Assembly (NCBI RefSeq): GCF_023555415.1
Contig: NZ_JAKRYL010000031.1
Span: 1-40,200, forward strand
Direction: 5' to 3'
Origin: Halalkalibacter alkaliphilus
Lineage (GTDB): Bacteria; Bacillota; Bacilli; Bacillales; Bacillaceae_D
DNA length: 40,200 nucleotides
Part shown: positions 1-7,134 of the stretch, in pieces
Layout of the letters: every line of letters starts with the position of its first letter
Numbering within the stretch: the first letter of the stretch is position 1
Notes under the pieces: model-generated
What the model saw: the letters and a program-made list of their open reading frames with translations, nothing else
Database searches by the model: none
What the model was told of the DNA's origin: nothing
Made by a program: the position numbers and the translations under genes

Positions 1-175
1 TGTCGCCATTTAAATACTTAAAAGTCATAAAAAAAGGAGATAAACAAAGATTAGTCTTGATGCTATACGCTTTCAATAAATTTGTTTACGTTTTCTTGGT
101 TGAATTTGGTTTTTGAAGAAAATATTAAAACGTTGCATAATTGATTTACACTTAGTCAAGAAAGAAGGAATTCAG

Positions 176-265
176 ATGAAATTCTTATCTAAATTTTTAG
201 ACGCCCTTGTTAAATCTCAAGAAAGAACTGCCAAGAAAATTATCAAATCTGGTTTATATTATTAA
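176..265 (+). CDS. 29-aa cationic amphipathic small peptide (hypothetical)
   Basis: An ATG ORF of 29 codons preceded by GAAGGAA six bases upstream. The peptide starts MKFLSKFLDALVKSQER and ends KSGLYY. It is rich in Lys/Arg, and its Leu/Phe/Ile spacing suggests an amphipathic helix. It has no signal peptide and no Cys. I recognise no family; peptides of this size and character include phenol-soluble-modulin-like toxins and leaderless bacteriocins, but that is only resemblance. No immunity or export gene is visible, although the window begins just upstream. It lies 26 bases before the MITE-like element, in a patch with no conserved gene. It could be a chance ORF. The rest of 1-290 holds nothing else I can name. 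Confidence 0.4.
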   Translation: MKFLSKFLDALVKSQERTAKKIIKSGLYY

Positions 266-290
266 TAATAAAACCTCTTTTGCTTTTGCG

Positions 291-916
291 TAACGGGTTC
301 GCTTGAGAGGGAGAAAACAAGTAAATCACATAGCTTTTAGAGATGTAATTAGCGCGCTAATTGGTATCTCTTTTTTTTCGTTGTTATACCAAAGTTTAGA
401 AGCAAAAGATGCTATTTTAACAGCTACTATAGCACTCCTTTATCATGCGAAAACGCAAACGTACAATATATTTTGTACGCCTAGTAAAAGGCGTGTTAAA
501 ACATTTAAGCTAAGAGTATGTGAAGGAATACACTTAAACTAATTGTTCAATAGTTCTAGGTATGGAGAGAGGCAATAAGCGGAATTTTTCCTGTTAGAAT
601 GTTGACTAGAGACGGTTCGGGGTATATAAGCGGAGGTTTTCCGAATAAGCAATGCGAAATTACCCATTTTCACTTTTTTTCGAGTCAATAGTCGGAATCT
701 TTCCGTCTAATTAAGCTATTTTCAGTGCTACTTCCTAATTCAAGAGAAATTTCTCCGCTTATTTATCAAATTGCTTTGCGTCAGCGTCTAATGAACTTGT
801 ACAATCGGGTAGCGTTAGATGAATAAGGCGAGGTTTATAGACCAAAAAGGATCAGATTTTAAAATCTGATCTTTTTGTTTTGTTATTTGTCATGTTGAAT
901 TGTATTTTCTCCCTCA
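291..916 (+). repeat. MITE-like non-coding element, copy 1
   Basis: Bases ~340-420 and ~555-916 match, by eye at roughly 90%, the reverse complement of 21456-20950. The left end TAACGGGTTCGCTTGAGAGG is nearly identical to the left end of copy 2, and the right end (TTTTCTCCCTCA, 905-916) is its inverted, truncated counterpart, so the element has terminal inverted repeats. Copy 1 carries about 130 bases (421-555) absent from copy 2. Inside are conserved palindromes: AATTAGCGCGCTAATT (347-362), several CGGA-N-TTTCCG units (575-720), and a 22-bp palindrome at 850-871 followed by T5, which should act as a terminator. No transposase is encoded; the 79-codon frame across 303-542 is not conserved in copy 2. 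The element accounts for most of the gene-free stretch 266-1050. Confidence 0.8.
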
Positions 917-1030
917 AAGGTTTATGGAACTTTTTTAGTTAAAAATGAAGGAATTGAATTAACGACAACAAATGTAAATGAACTTCTAGAATTTATAAAT
1001 ACTTTACCTGATATTGAGGATGAAGAATAA
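917..1030 (+). pseudogene. 3' remnant of a broken gene of unknown function
   Basis: An open frame begins directly at the right end of MITE copy 1, has no start codon, and encodes about 36 residues (VYGTFLVKNEGIELTTTNVN..., ending in an acidic tail EDEE) before TAA at 1028. Composition and codon use look like genuine coding sequence, and a rho-independent terminator follows five bases after the stop. I read this as the C-terminus of a gene whose 5' part was lost when the element arrived. I do not recognise the family. No matching N-terminal part is visible upstream of 291. Confidence 0.4.
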
Positions 1031-1034
1031 GTAT

Positions 1035-1078
1035 GCCCCTTTCGAAGAAACTAGCTGATTTTGAGGGGCTTTTTATTT
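1035..1078 (+). terminator. rho-independent terminator after the gene remnant
   Basis: GCCCCT (1035-1040) pairs with AGGGGC (1064-1069), followed by TTTTTATTTT. It overlaps the 3' end of the convergent EamA gene. The loop is long (23 nt), so the efficiency is uncertain. Confidence 0.55.
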
Positions 1079-1989
1079 TGTTTGCTATTCTTTAAAGAAG
1101 AATCATTATTCAAAGCCAATACAAAGATCATTAAAATGATACAAGTTGTACCAAACCATTGAAAAGTTCCAAAGGGTTCATTTAACCAAAAGACAGTGGT
1201 AAAAACAGCAGCTAATGGCTCAGTACTTCCTAGAAGGCTGGATTCTTTCGCTGCTAGACTTTGCAAACTTTCTATATAAAACCAAAATGCAATCATTGTA
1301 CCAAAAATGATAACGAATACTAAATATAAATAAGCTTCTACTGTTAAGGATGTAACGTCCATTTGCCAAGGTGGATGAACAAAACTTAGCGCAAAACTAC
1401 CGATAATCATAGCCCACCCAACAATGACAAGGGAATCGTATTGTTTCAATAAAGGAATGGCATATAAGGTATAAAATGCTAGAGCTACTCCAGATAAAAC
1501 ACCCCAAATGATTGCTGGTGTTGGTACGGATAATTGAGTGATTGAGCCGTTTGTTAATAAGAAAAAGCACCCAACTAAAGCGAGCGAAACAGTCAACAAA
1601 TCTCTTCGTGTTAAAACAGCTTGTTTGCGGAAAATCAAGTAAACGATAATCATAACAGGTGCTAAGTATTGTAATAACGTTGCAACAGCTGCGTTACCAT
1701 GTTTAATGGAAGCCATATATGTGTATTGAACTGCAAGCATACCGAGTAACCCGAAGATTATTAATTGAATAGCTATCCTTCTAGTTTTCCAAACACCGAT
1801 TATTTGGGAACGGTCTTTTCGAAAAAATTGAACTGTTAAAAGTAAAAAACCAGCTATGAGTAACCTGGTCGTCACAAGCCAATCTACATCAATTTCAAAC
1901 TCTTGAAATAGCTTTTTTGAAACCGTGCCACCAATCCCCCAAAATAAAGCTCCTGTTATAACAAGAATGATTCCCTTTTGTCTACTCAT
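1051..1989 (-). CDS. EamA-family (DMT superfamily) membrane exporter
   Basis: The 312-aa product has about ten hydrophobic helices arranged as two EamA repeats: residues ~7-140, starting with [16 protein letters not shown], and ~155-295, ending near [18 protein letters not shown]. The PLAA...F.LNE pattern is typical of the second repeat. The length is normal and the tail is Lys-rich and cytoplasmic. EamA proteins export metabolites or amino acids; the substrate cannot be read from sequence. It is transcribed away from the AraC-type regulator at 2108 with a 118-bp AT-rich shared promoter region, so that regulator is a likely controller of this gene. The start ATG has GGTGGAG upstream. Confidence 0.85.
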   Translation of the reverse strand: MSRQKGIILVITGALFWGIGGTVSKKLFQEFEIDVDWLVTTRLLIAGFLLLTVQFFRKDRSQIIGVWKTRRIAIQLIIFGLLGMLAVQYTYMASIKHGNAAVATLLQYLAPVMIIVYLIFRKQAVLTRRDLLTVSLALVGCFFLLTNGSITQLSVPTPAIIWGVLSGVALAFYTLYAIPLLKQYDSLVIVGWAMIIGSFALSFVHPPWQMDVTSLTVEAYLYLVFVIIFGTMIAFWFYIESLQSLAAKESSLLGSTEPLAAVFTTVFWLNEPFGTFQWFGTTCIILMIFVLALNNDSSLKNSKQNKKPLKIS

Positions 1990-2107
1990 AATGGATTCTC
2001 CACCTTAAATATAAAAATAGTGTTACAATATTTCATATGATAAATGAATAATGCATTAATTAATACAAAAATGGAATAAAAAAATATAACTATATTGAGG
2101 TGGTAAT

Positions 2108-3004
2108 ATGCAAATAAAAGATTTTATGATTGATCAAAATCTAAAAGAATTAACAGAACACCGTACAGTTGTGTTACCGGTTGCATGTTACGAAACAACG
2201 ATTAACCAAAATATAAATGGATATATACCACTACATTGGCATAATGAATTACAGTTTGTTCTAGTACGAAAAGGGGAAGCGTTTTTTCAAATAAATGAAG
2301 AGAAAATTACTGTTCGTGAAGGCGAGGGGCTATTTATAAATAGCAGCTGTCTTCACATGGCAAAAGAGAAGGGTGATTCAGGCTGTGTCTATATTTGTTT
2401 AAATGTTTCTCCAAGTTTCGTTTTATCACAAGAACTTTTTACTACGTTTGTACGCCCATATATTCAGGCGACTAATCTACCTTATTTACACTTGGTTCCA
2501 AAAGAGCTTTGGGCAAATAATATTTTGGACTCTATTATGAGAATCAATCAGTTGATAAAAGAAAATCCACCATACTACGAAATAGACATAAGCGTACACC
2601 TAACATTCATTTGGAAGAACCTAATTATTAATGGTGTCCAATTAGAGTACGAACAGAAGGAAGTGTTAAAGAATCAACGAATGAAGCAAATGTTAAATTG
2701 GATACACACACATTATGCTGAGAAAATTCTGTTAGACGATATAGCACGGGCTGGTGGATTAAGCCGTTCTGAATGCTGTCGATATTTCAAACGATTTTTA
2801 AAGAAAACAGCCATGCATTACGTAACTGATTATCGAATTCAAAAAAGCCTGCTTTTACTACAACAATCAGAATCCAATGTCACTGATGTTGCCTATCAAG
2901 TAGGGTTTAATAGCACAAGCTATTACATTGATAAATTCCGAAAGTCAATGAATATGACCCCATTAGCTTACAAAAAGTATAAAAAAAGTGACTTATCTTT
3001 GTGA
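2108..3004 (+). CDS. AraC-family transcriptional regulator with N-terminal cupin domain
   Basis: The 298-aa protein has a sensor and a DNA-binding half. Residues ~35-110 form a cupin-like AraC ligand domain (HWHNELQFVLVRKGEAFF, then a GEGLFINSSCLH turn). The last ~100 residues hold two helix-turn-helix units: LLDDIARAGGLSRSECCRYF, and NVTDVAYQVGFNSTSYYIDK followed by the MTPLAYKK signature that closes AraC domains. The start ATG has GAGGTGG seven bases upstream. Divergence from the EamA exporter suggests it senses the exporter's substrate and controls it. The inducer is unknown. Confidence 0.88.
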   Translation: MQIKDFMIDQNLKELTEHRTVVLPVACYETTINQNINGYIPLHWHNELQFVLVRKGEAFFQINEEKITVREGEGLFINSSCLHMAKEKGDSGCVYICLNVSPSFVLSQELFTTFVRPYIQATNLPYLHLVPKELWANNILDSIMRINQLIKENPPYYEIDISVHLTFIWKNLIINGVQLEYEQKEVLKNQRMKQMLNWIHTHYAEKILLDDIARAGGLSRSECCRYFKRFLKKTAMHYVTDYRIQKSLLLLQQSESNVTDVAYQVGFNSTSYYIDKFRKSMNMTPLAYKKYKKSDLSL

Positions 3005-3028
3005 GGAATTACATTAAACTAACTCGGG

Positions 3029-3058
3029 CGTTTCTGTAACAAGCGGAGACGTTTTTTT
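3029..3058 (+). terminator. terminator of the AraC-type regulator gene
   Basis: CGTTTCTG and CGGAGACG form an 8-bp stem with two G-U pairs and a 7-nt loop, followed by T7. Confidence 0.65.
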
Positions 3059-3085
3059 ACGCTTAATAGGCAAATATGATACAAT
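3056..3085 (+). promoter_or_regulatory. fabI promoter
   Basis: A plausible sigma-A promoter: TTTACG (3056-3061), an 18-bp spacer, and TACAAT (3080-3085). An overlapping TATGAT (3075-3080) is an alternative -10. The FapR-type palindrome begins five bases downstream, where a repressor would block transcription initiation. Confidence 0.5.
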
Positions 3086-3089
3086 ATAA

Positions 3090-3106
3090 TTAGTACCTGG
3101 TACTAA
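3090..3106 (+). promoter_or_regulatory. FapR-type operator upstream of fabI
   Basis: TTAGTACCTGGTACTAA is a perfect 17-bp palindrome around a central T and matches the known FapR operator pattern of Bacillus lipid genes. It sits immediately after the -10 and ~50 bp before fabI. FapR represses until malonyl-CoA accumulates, which fits fatty-acid synthesis control. Confidence 0.85.
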
Positions 3107-3154
3107 GTTCAGGTATAAATATTAAGCCAACTTAAATGAATTTAGGAGGACAAA

Positions 3155-3934
3155 ATGGAGGATTTACTTAAATTAAAGGGAAAGAATATTGTGATAATGG
3201 GGGTTGCTAATGAGCGGAGTCTGGCTTGGGGAGTGGCTAGTTCACTTTATAAAGCTGGTGCTAATCTTATTTTTACCTATCGTTTAGAACGTTCACTGGG
3301 AAAATTAAATAAGCTTTTAAATGATAATAACTATTCAGCTGAAATAATCGTGCAATGCGATGTTAATAATGATGAAAGTATTAAAGATGCATTTCAAGAG
3401 ATCGGAAAAAAGGTAGGAACGATCCACGGAATTGTACACTCAGTTGCATTTGCACATTCTGAAGATTTAAAAGGGGACTTTATAAATACTTCAAGGTCTG
3501 GGTATGCTTTTGCTCAAGATACTAGCTCGTACTCTTTAATAGCTGTGGCAAGAGAAGCACAACCTTATATGACTGAAGGCGGCTCTATCGTGACAATGAG
3601 TTACCTTGGAGCTGAAAGAGTTGTCAATGGTTATAATGTTATGGGTGTAGCAAAAGCAGCTCTTGAATCTTCAGTAAAATATCTCTCATTAGACTTAGGA
3701 AAAGAGAATATTCGTGTTAATGCTATTTCTGCTGGGGCAATTCGAACACTTGCTGCTAAGGGAGTTGGTTCTTTTAATGAAATACTTCATAAAGTTGAAG
3801 AGTCTGCACCTTTAAAAAGAAATGTAACAAAAGAAGAGGTGGGCGATATGACAATCGCAATGCTTAGTAATCTATCTAGAGGAGTTACGGGTGAAATTAT
3901 TTATGTAGATTCAGGCTATAATATAATCGGCTAG
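3155..3934 (+). CDS. fabI: enoyl-[acyl-carrier-protein] reductase, FabI type
   Basis: This cytoplasmic enzyme reduces trans-2-enoyl-ACP at the last step of the fatty-acid elongation cycle. The 259-aa product is a short-chain dehydrogenase of FabI type. The nucleotide-binding start is IVIMGVANERSLAWGVA, which is FabI-specific rather than the usual GxxxGxG. The Tyr150...Tyr160-x6-Lys167 pair lies in MSYLGAERVVNGYNVMGVAK, matching the FabI Y-x6-K catalytic set. Length is standard. GGAGG precedes the ATG. It is monocistronic here and controlled by the FapR-type site. The sequence is somewhat divergent (ESAPLKRNVTKEEVG near the C-end, as in the family), so it may be a second FabI; the genome outside the window would tell. 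Confidence 0.92.
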   Translation: MEDLLKLKGKNIVIMGVANERSLAWGVASSLYKAGANLIFTYRLERSLGKLNKLLNDNNYSAEIIVQCDVNNDESIKDAFQEIGKKVGTIHGIVHSVAFAHSEDLKGDFINTSRSGYAFAQDTSSYSLIAVAREAQPYMTEGGSIVTMSYLGAERVVNGYNVMGVAKAALESSVKYLSLDLGKENIRVNAISAGAIRTLAAKGVGSFNEILHKVEESAPLKRNVTKEEVGDMTIAMLSNLSRGVTGEIIYVDSGYNIIG

Positions 3935-4005
3935 ACTCCTTATCTACAATTGCAATGGGAATTAGAATGCACCTTTTATCATTGTACGTCGTTATGCTAG
4001 TTCAT

Positions 4006-4047
4006 CTTACTTAACTATATAAAATGGAATTTGTATAGTTGAGTAAG
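4006..4047. repeat. 14-bp inverted repeat (hairpin) after fabI
   Basis: CTTACTTAACTATA (4006-4019) pairs with TATAGTTGAGTAAG (4034-4047) with one G-U pair and a 14-nt loop. There is no T-run, so it is not a classic terminator, though it could protect the fabI 3' end. It lies in the 613-bp gene-free stretch 3935-4547. Confidence 0.5.
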
Positions 4048-4102
4048 TGTTCGGTTGCTTTATTAAACTAAATGTTTTATTAAAATAGTCTTCTAAACTA
4101 GC

Positions 4103-4186
4103 TAAGCAATAAGCGAATCTATTGTTTGTCCGCAGCGAATGGTAAATAGCGGTAAACAATAGGGATGCCTAATTGCTTATTTTTTT
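4103..4186 (+). terminator. long structured terminator-like hairpin in the fabI-symporter gap
   Basis: TAAGCAAT (4103-4110) pairs with ATTGCTTA (4172-4179). An internal loop separates this from an inner stem made by CTATTGTTTG-TCCGC and GCGG-TAAACAATAG. T7 follows directly. It could terminate fabI read-through or an unannotated short RNA. The architecture (outer stem, ~8x8 internal loop containing AGCGAA, inner stem) loosely resembles the repeats at 18260, 27241 and 36546. The rest of 3935-4547 shows no gene and no promoter I can place with confidence. Confidence 0.55.
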
Positions 4187-4547
4187 AGCCTATGGCTGCA
4201 GATTTGTATTGGGAAATAGGATAACGGTATATGATCTGCTCTTTAAATGTTTTAAAGTAAATGTCAGATTAGTTGTCAGAGAAAAATTTAACTTGTGCAA
4301 TTTTTAAATAACAGAATGCACCTTTCCTTAATATTAAGTTTTTTGAATAAGCTGCAGAATGAAATTTCTGACTTTTGTAAATAGTATGTTAGGAAACCTG
4401 ACAGGATGGCTGAAATGCGAAAGAAACACTCGTATACTAACCTCATTGAACAAATTAAATAATTTATTAGTTCTGAATTGGTTAAAAAGTACAAAAGTAA
4501 CACTTTGCAACTAGTAAACTATTTAATAAAAGATGGGGGAGAGAAAT

Positions 4548-6092
4548 ATGTTAACAGCTAGTACTGGATATTTGATTTTGCTATTTTTTGGAGTGTTTTT
4601 TACGAGTCTTACTATTATTATGCAGCGTCGCAGAAAGACGGAGATGACAGCTGAACAATTTAGTACGGCGGGCAGAAGCGTTGGTGTCGGCTTGGCGAGT
4701 GCTTCGATCATTGCGGCTTGGACTTGGGCAGCTACTCTGATGATGTCTTCATCAACAGGTTTTCAATATGGAATAAGCGGACCTTATTGGTATGCTGCAG
4801 GTGCTTGTATTCAAGTATTATTGTTTGCGATTGTAGCGATTCATTTAAAAAGAAAAGCACCTAAGGCTCATACATTCTTGGAGTTCATTGGAAAACGTTT
4901 TGACAAAAAAAATCATAAACTTATGATGGTGTTTGCATTAATGACGAATATTATCGTCACAGCAATGGTTATCCTTGGTGGAGCGATTGCGTTAAACTCA
5001 CTTACAGGTATGAATATTTATGTAGCGGCATTTTTAATTCCATTAACGTTTACGATTTATACGATGATTGGGGGTTTAAAAGCGTCATTCATCGCAGACT
5101 ACTTAAACACTGTTATGATTTTTGTCATTCTTACTATTTTTGCAACCGTCGTATATATGAAATTTGGAGTGACAACGGTTTATGAAGGGTTACGTGCTTT
5201 ACCTGAGTCTCAACAAATGTTAACAATGGCATCAATTCCGGGTTTACTGTTCGGAATGATCAACATTATCGGTAACTTTGGTACGGTATTCGTTGACCAG
5301 TCATACTGGCAGCGTGCGATTGCAAGTAAGGACAGTGCAGCGTCAAAGGCTTATATTTATGGTGGGATTGCTTGGTTCTCAATTCCATTTGCGATTGCTA
5401 CATTTTTAGGAGTTACAGCTGCAGGTTTAGGATTAAATATTGGGGACCCAGACGCCTCAGCACCGCTAATGGCTGCTCACTTACTTGGTACAGTCGGATC
5501 CATTTTATTCTTAGTCATGTTATTTATGGCCGTGATGTCTACAGGGGCTGCAGAGCTTACAGCCATTACGAATATTATTGTTACAGATATTTACCGTAAA
5601 TCGATCAATCCAACAGCGAGCAGTAAGCAAACGTTAAAAATATCACGTATCGTTACGCTAAGTTTCGGATTAGCGATGGGTGTTTTCTCAATTTTATTAT
5701 TCAACATTGGAATTGGATTAGGATTTGTCTATATGGCTATGGGGATTTTTGTAAGTGGTGCAGTTATTCCACTGACGCTTGGCTTACTTTGGAAACGTGC
5801 AACGAATGAAGGGTGTTTCTACGGTGCGTTATTAGGGATGATTTCAGGGGTTACGGTTTGGTTAACTTATGCTTATGTTACGTACGGTTCCATTAGTGTT
5901 GAGTCTCTCGGTCAATTGCATTCAATGCTCTTTGGAAACATAACGGTCTTTTTAGTTAGTGGTTTGATCTCGGTAGGCCATGCTTTAATGTCGAAAGAAG
6001 AGTTTGATTTTGAAGCGATGAAAGATCAATTTAAAAGCTTTGATGAAGAGCAAGAAGAGCTTAAGACGGCTCAGGAAAGGAAGGTTGTATAA
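4548..6092 (+). CDS. sodium:solute symporter (SSF), probable urea transporter
   Basis: The 514-aa protein has about 13 hydrophobic segments of the SSF fold. Features include an early AAWTWAATLMMSSSTGFQYG motif, the GGLKASFIADYLNTV segment around residues 180-195 that marks SSF transporters, and a charged tail DEEQEELKTAQE. An in-frame ATG at 4533 lies in the ribosome site, so I chose ATG 4548, six bases after GGGGGAG. The sequence resembles the Dur3/urea branch of SSF carriers. The gene lies directly upstream of the urease operon, so urea uptake is the likely job, although the substrate is inferred. The stop is two bases before the next gene, which indicates co-translation. An internal terminator separates the pair from ureA. 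Confidence 0.82.
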   Translation: MLTASTGYLILLFFGVFFTSLTIIMQRRRKTEMTAEQFSTAGRSVGVGLASASIIAAWTWAATLMMSSSTGFQYGISGPYWYAAGACIQVLLFAIVAIHLKRKAPKAHTFLEFIGKRFDKKNHKLMMVFALMTNIIVTAMVILGGAIALNSLTGMNIYVAAFLIPLTFTIYTMIGGLKASFIADYLNTVMIFVILTIFATVVYMKFGVTTVYEGLRALPESQQMLTMASIPGLLFGMINIIGNFGTVFVDQSYWQRAIASKDSAASKAYIYGGIAWFSIPFAIATFLGVTAAGLGLNIGDPDASAPLMAAHLLGTVGSILFLVMLFMAVMSTGAAELTAITNIIVTDIYRKSINPTASSKQTLKISRIVTLSFGLAMGVFSILLFNIGIGLGFVYMAMGIFVSGAVIPLTLGLLWKRATNEGCFYGALLGMISGVTVWLTYAYVTYGSISVESLGQLHSMLFGNITVFLVSGLISVGHALMSKEEFDFEAMKDQFKSFDEEQEELKTAQERKVV

Positions 6093-6094
6093 CT

Positions 6095-6337
6095 ATGCAG
6101 GATAAACAGTTGATAAAAGACGCAAAGATGTGTACACGCTGGGCTTTGGGGTTAACATTTGTATTTATCTTCGCATTCCCAGGAATTATGTTTATAACAG
6201 GGTATAGCTATAGCTTGCAGTTTTTTAAAGGGTGGACATATCTTGCTTTTGGCTGGTTAGTAACAGCAGGATTGTATATCTCGATCCGTCCATGGGTTGA
6301 GTATTTTAAAGAAAAGAAAGAATCAGAGCAAGCTTAA
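6095..6337 (+). CDS. small two-helix membrane partner of the SSF symporter
   Basis: The 80-aa product has two hydrophobic helices (~residues 15-37 and 45-64), a short loop (TGYSYSLQFFKG) and a Lys/Glu-rich C-terminus. It starts two bases after the symporter stop, with GGAAAGGAAGG overlapping the end of that gene. Several SSF carriers have such short second subunits in the same operon, and the position argues for a stabilising or assembly role. I cannot name the family firmly. Confidence 0.7.
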   Translation: MQDKQLIKDAKMCTRWALGLTFVFIFAFPGIMFITGYSYSLQFFKGWTYLAFGWLVTAGLYISIRPWVEYFKEKKESEQA

Positions 6338-6365
6338 CTTATCAGGAATTGAACAATTAATGAAC

Positions 6366-6402
6366 AAAGTAGCTAAGTCTTAGTGAATCTTAGCTACTTT
6401 TC
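6366..6402 (+). terminator. terminator between the symporter pair and ureA
   Basis: AAAGTAGCTAAG (6366-6377) and CTTAGCTACTTT (6389-6400) form a perfect 12-bp stem followed by TCT. The T-run is short and partly inside the stem. Urease therefore probably has its own promoter in 6403-6480. TATAAT at 6415 and TTGTCA at 6423 are present there, but neither has a convincing partner element. Confidence 0.7.
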
Positions 6403-6492
6403 TATTAGTTATAGTATAATCATTGTCAAATAGTAGAATAATATAGCAATATTTGAAAAACTTCTACAATTGAGAAGAAAGGATGGTAGGGG

Positions 6493-6795
6493 ATGAAACT
6501 AACGTCTCGAGAGATGGAGAAGCTGATGATCGTAGTCGCTGCTGATTTGGCACGTCGTCGTCAAAAAAGGGGATTGAAGCTGAACTACCCAGAAGCAACG
6601 GCTATTATTACATATGAAGTATTAGAGGGGGCAAGAGATGGACAAACCGTCGCTCAGTTAATGCAGTACGGGACCACTATTTTGACAAGAGAAGATGTCA
6701 TGGAAGGTATTCCTGAAATGATTTCGGATATTCAAGTTGAGGCAACATTCCCTGATGGAACGAAGCTAGTTACTGTACATAATCCAATTCGATAA
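6493..6795 (+). CDS. ureA: urease gamma subunit
   Basis: UreA is a structural subunit of nickel urease, which hydrolyses urea to ammonia and carbamate in the cytoplasm. The 100-aa length is exactly typical. The signature [20 protein letters not shown], the [14 protein letters not shown] helix and the [14 protein letters not shown] segment are characteristic. It is first of seven contiguous genes, ureABCEFGD, all on this strand with overlaps or short gaps. The start ATG is preceded by GGTAGGGG. Nothing is missing or fused. Confidence 0.97.
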   Translation: MKLTSREMEKLMIVVAADLARRRQKRGLKLNYPEATAIITYEVLEGARDGQTVAQLMQYGTTILTREDVMEGIPEMISDIQVEATFPDGTKLVTVHNPIR

Positions 6796-6810
6796 TAGGA
6801 GGGGAGAAAT

Positions 6811-7134
6811 ATGATTCCAGGAGAGTACGTATTAAAGAAAGACCCCATTATTTGTAATGAACATAAAAAGTCAATGACGGTTAAGGTGTTAAACCAAGGA
6901 GATCGGCCTGTTCAAATTGGTTCACATTTTCACTTTTATGAGGTGAATAGTTTTTTAAAGTTTGATCGGGAAGAAACATTAGGAATGCATTTAAATATTC
7001 CAGCGGGTACAGCTGTCCGTTTTGAACCAGGTGATGAGAAGGAAGTTGAACTTGTTTCTTTCTCAGGGGAACAAAAGATATATGGCTTAAATAATCGAGT
7101 AAATGGATCAGTTATGAAGGAGGGGAATGAATGA
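6811..7134 (+). CDS. ureB: urease beta subunit
   Basis: The 107-aa small structural subunit packs against UreA and UreC in the urease trimer. Seen are the N-terminal MIPGEYVLK, the central [17 protein letters not shown] strand characteristic of urease beta, and [25 protein letters not shown] lies eight bases before the ATG. The stop overlaps the ureC start (ATGA), which indicates coupled translation. Confidence 0.97.
   Translation: MIPGEYVLKKDPIICNEHKKSMTVKVLNQGDRPVQIGSHFHFYEVNSFLKFDREETLGMHLNIPAGTAVRFEPGDEKEVELVSFSGEQKIYGLNNRVNGSVMKEGNE

Noticed and set aside
3-116. Open frame running in from the window edge (ending ...NKFVYVFLVEFGF)
   Set aside because: No start or domain is visible and only 37 codons are available; it may be the end of a gene outside the window but cannot be supported.
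303-542. 79-codon frame in MITE copy 1
   Set aside because: No ribosome site, lies inside the non-coding element, and the matching part of copy 2 does not keep the frame.
4362-4376. CodY-box-like AAATTTCTGACTTTT upstream of the symporter gene
   Set aside because: Four mismatches to AATTTTCWGAAAATT; no better than background in AT-rich DNA.
6403-6480. Possible GlnR/TnrA site in front of ureA
   Set aside because: No TGTNA-N7-TNACA match is present, although such control is common for urease operons.
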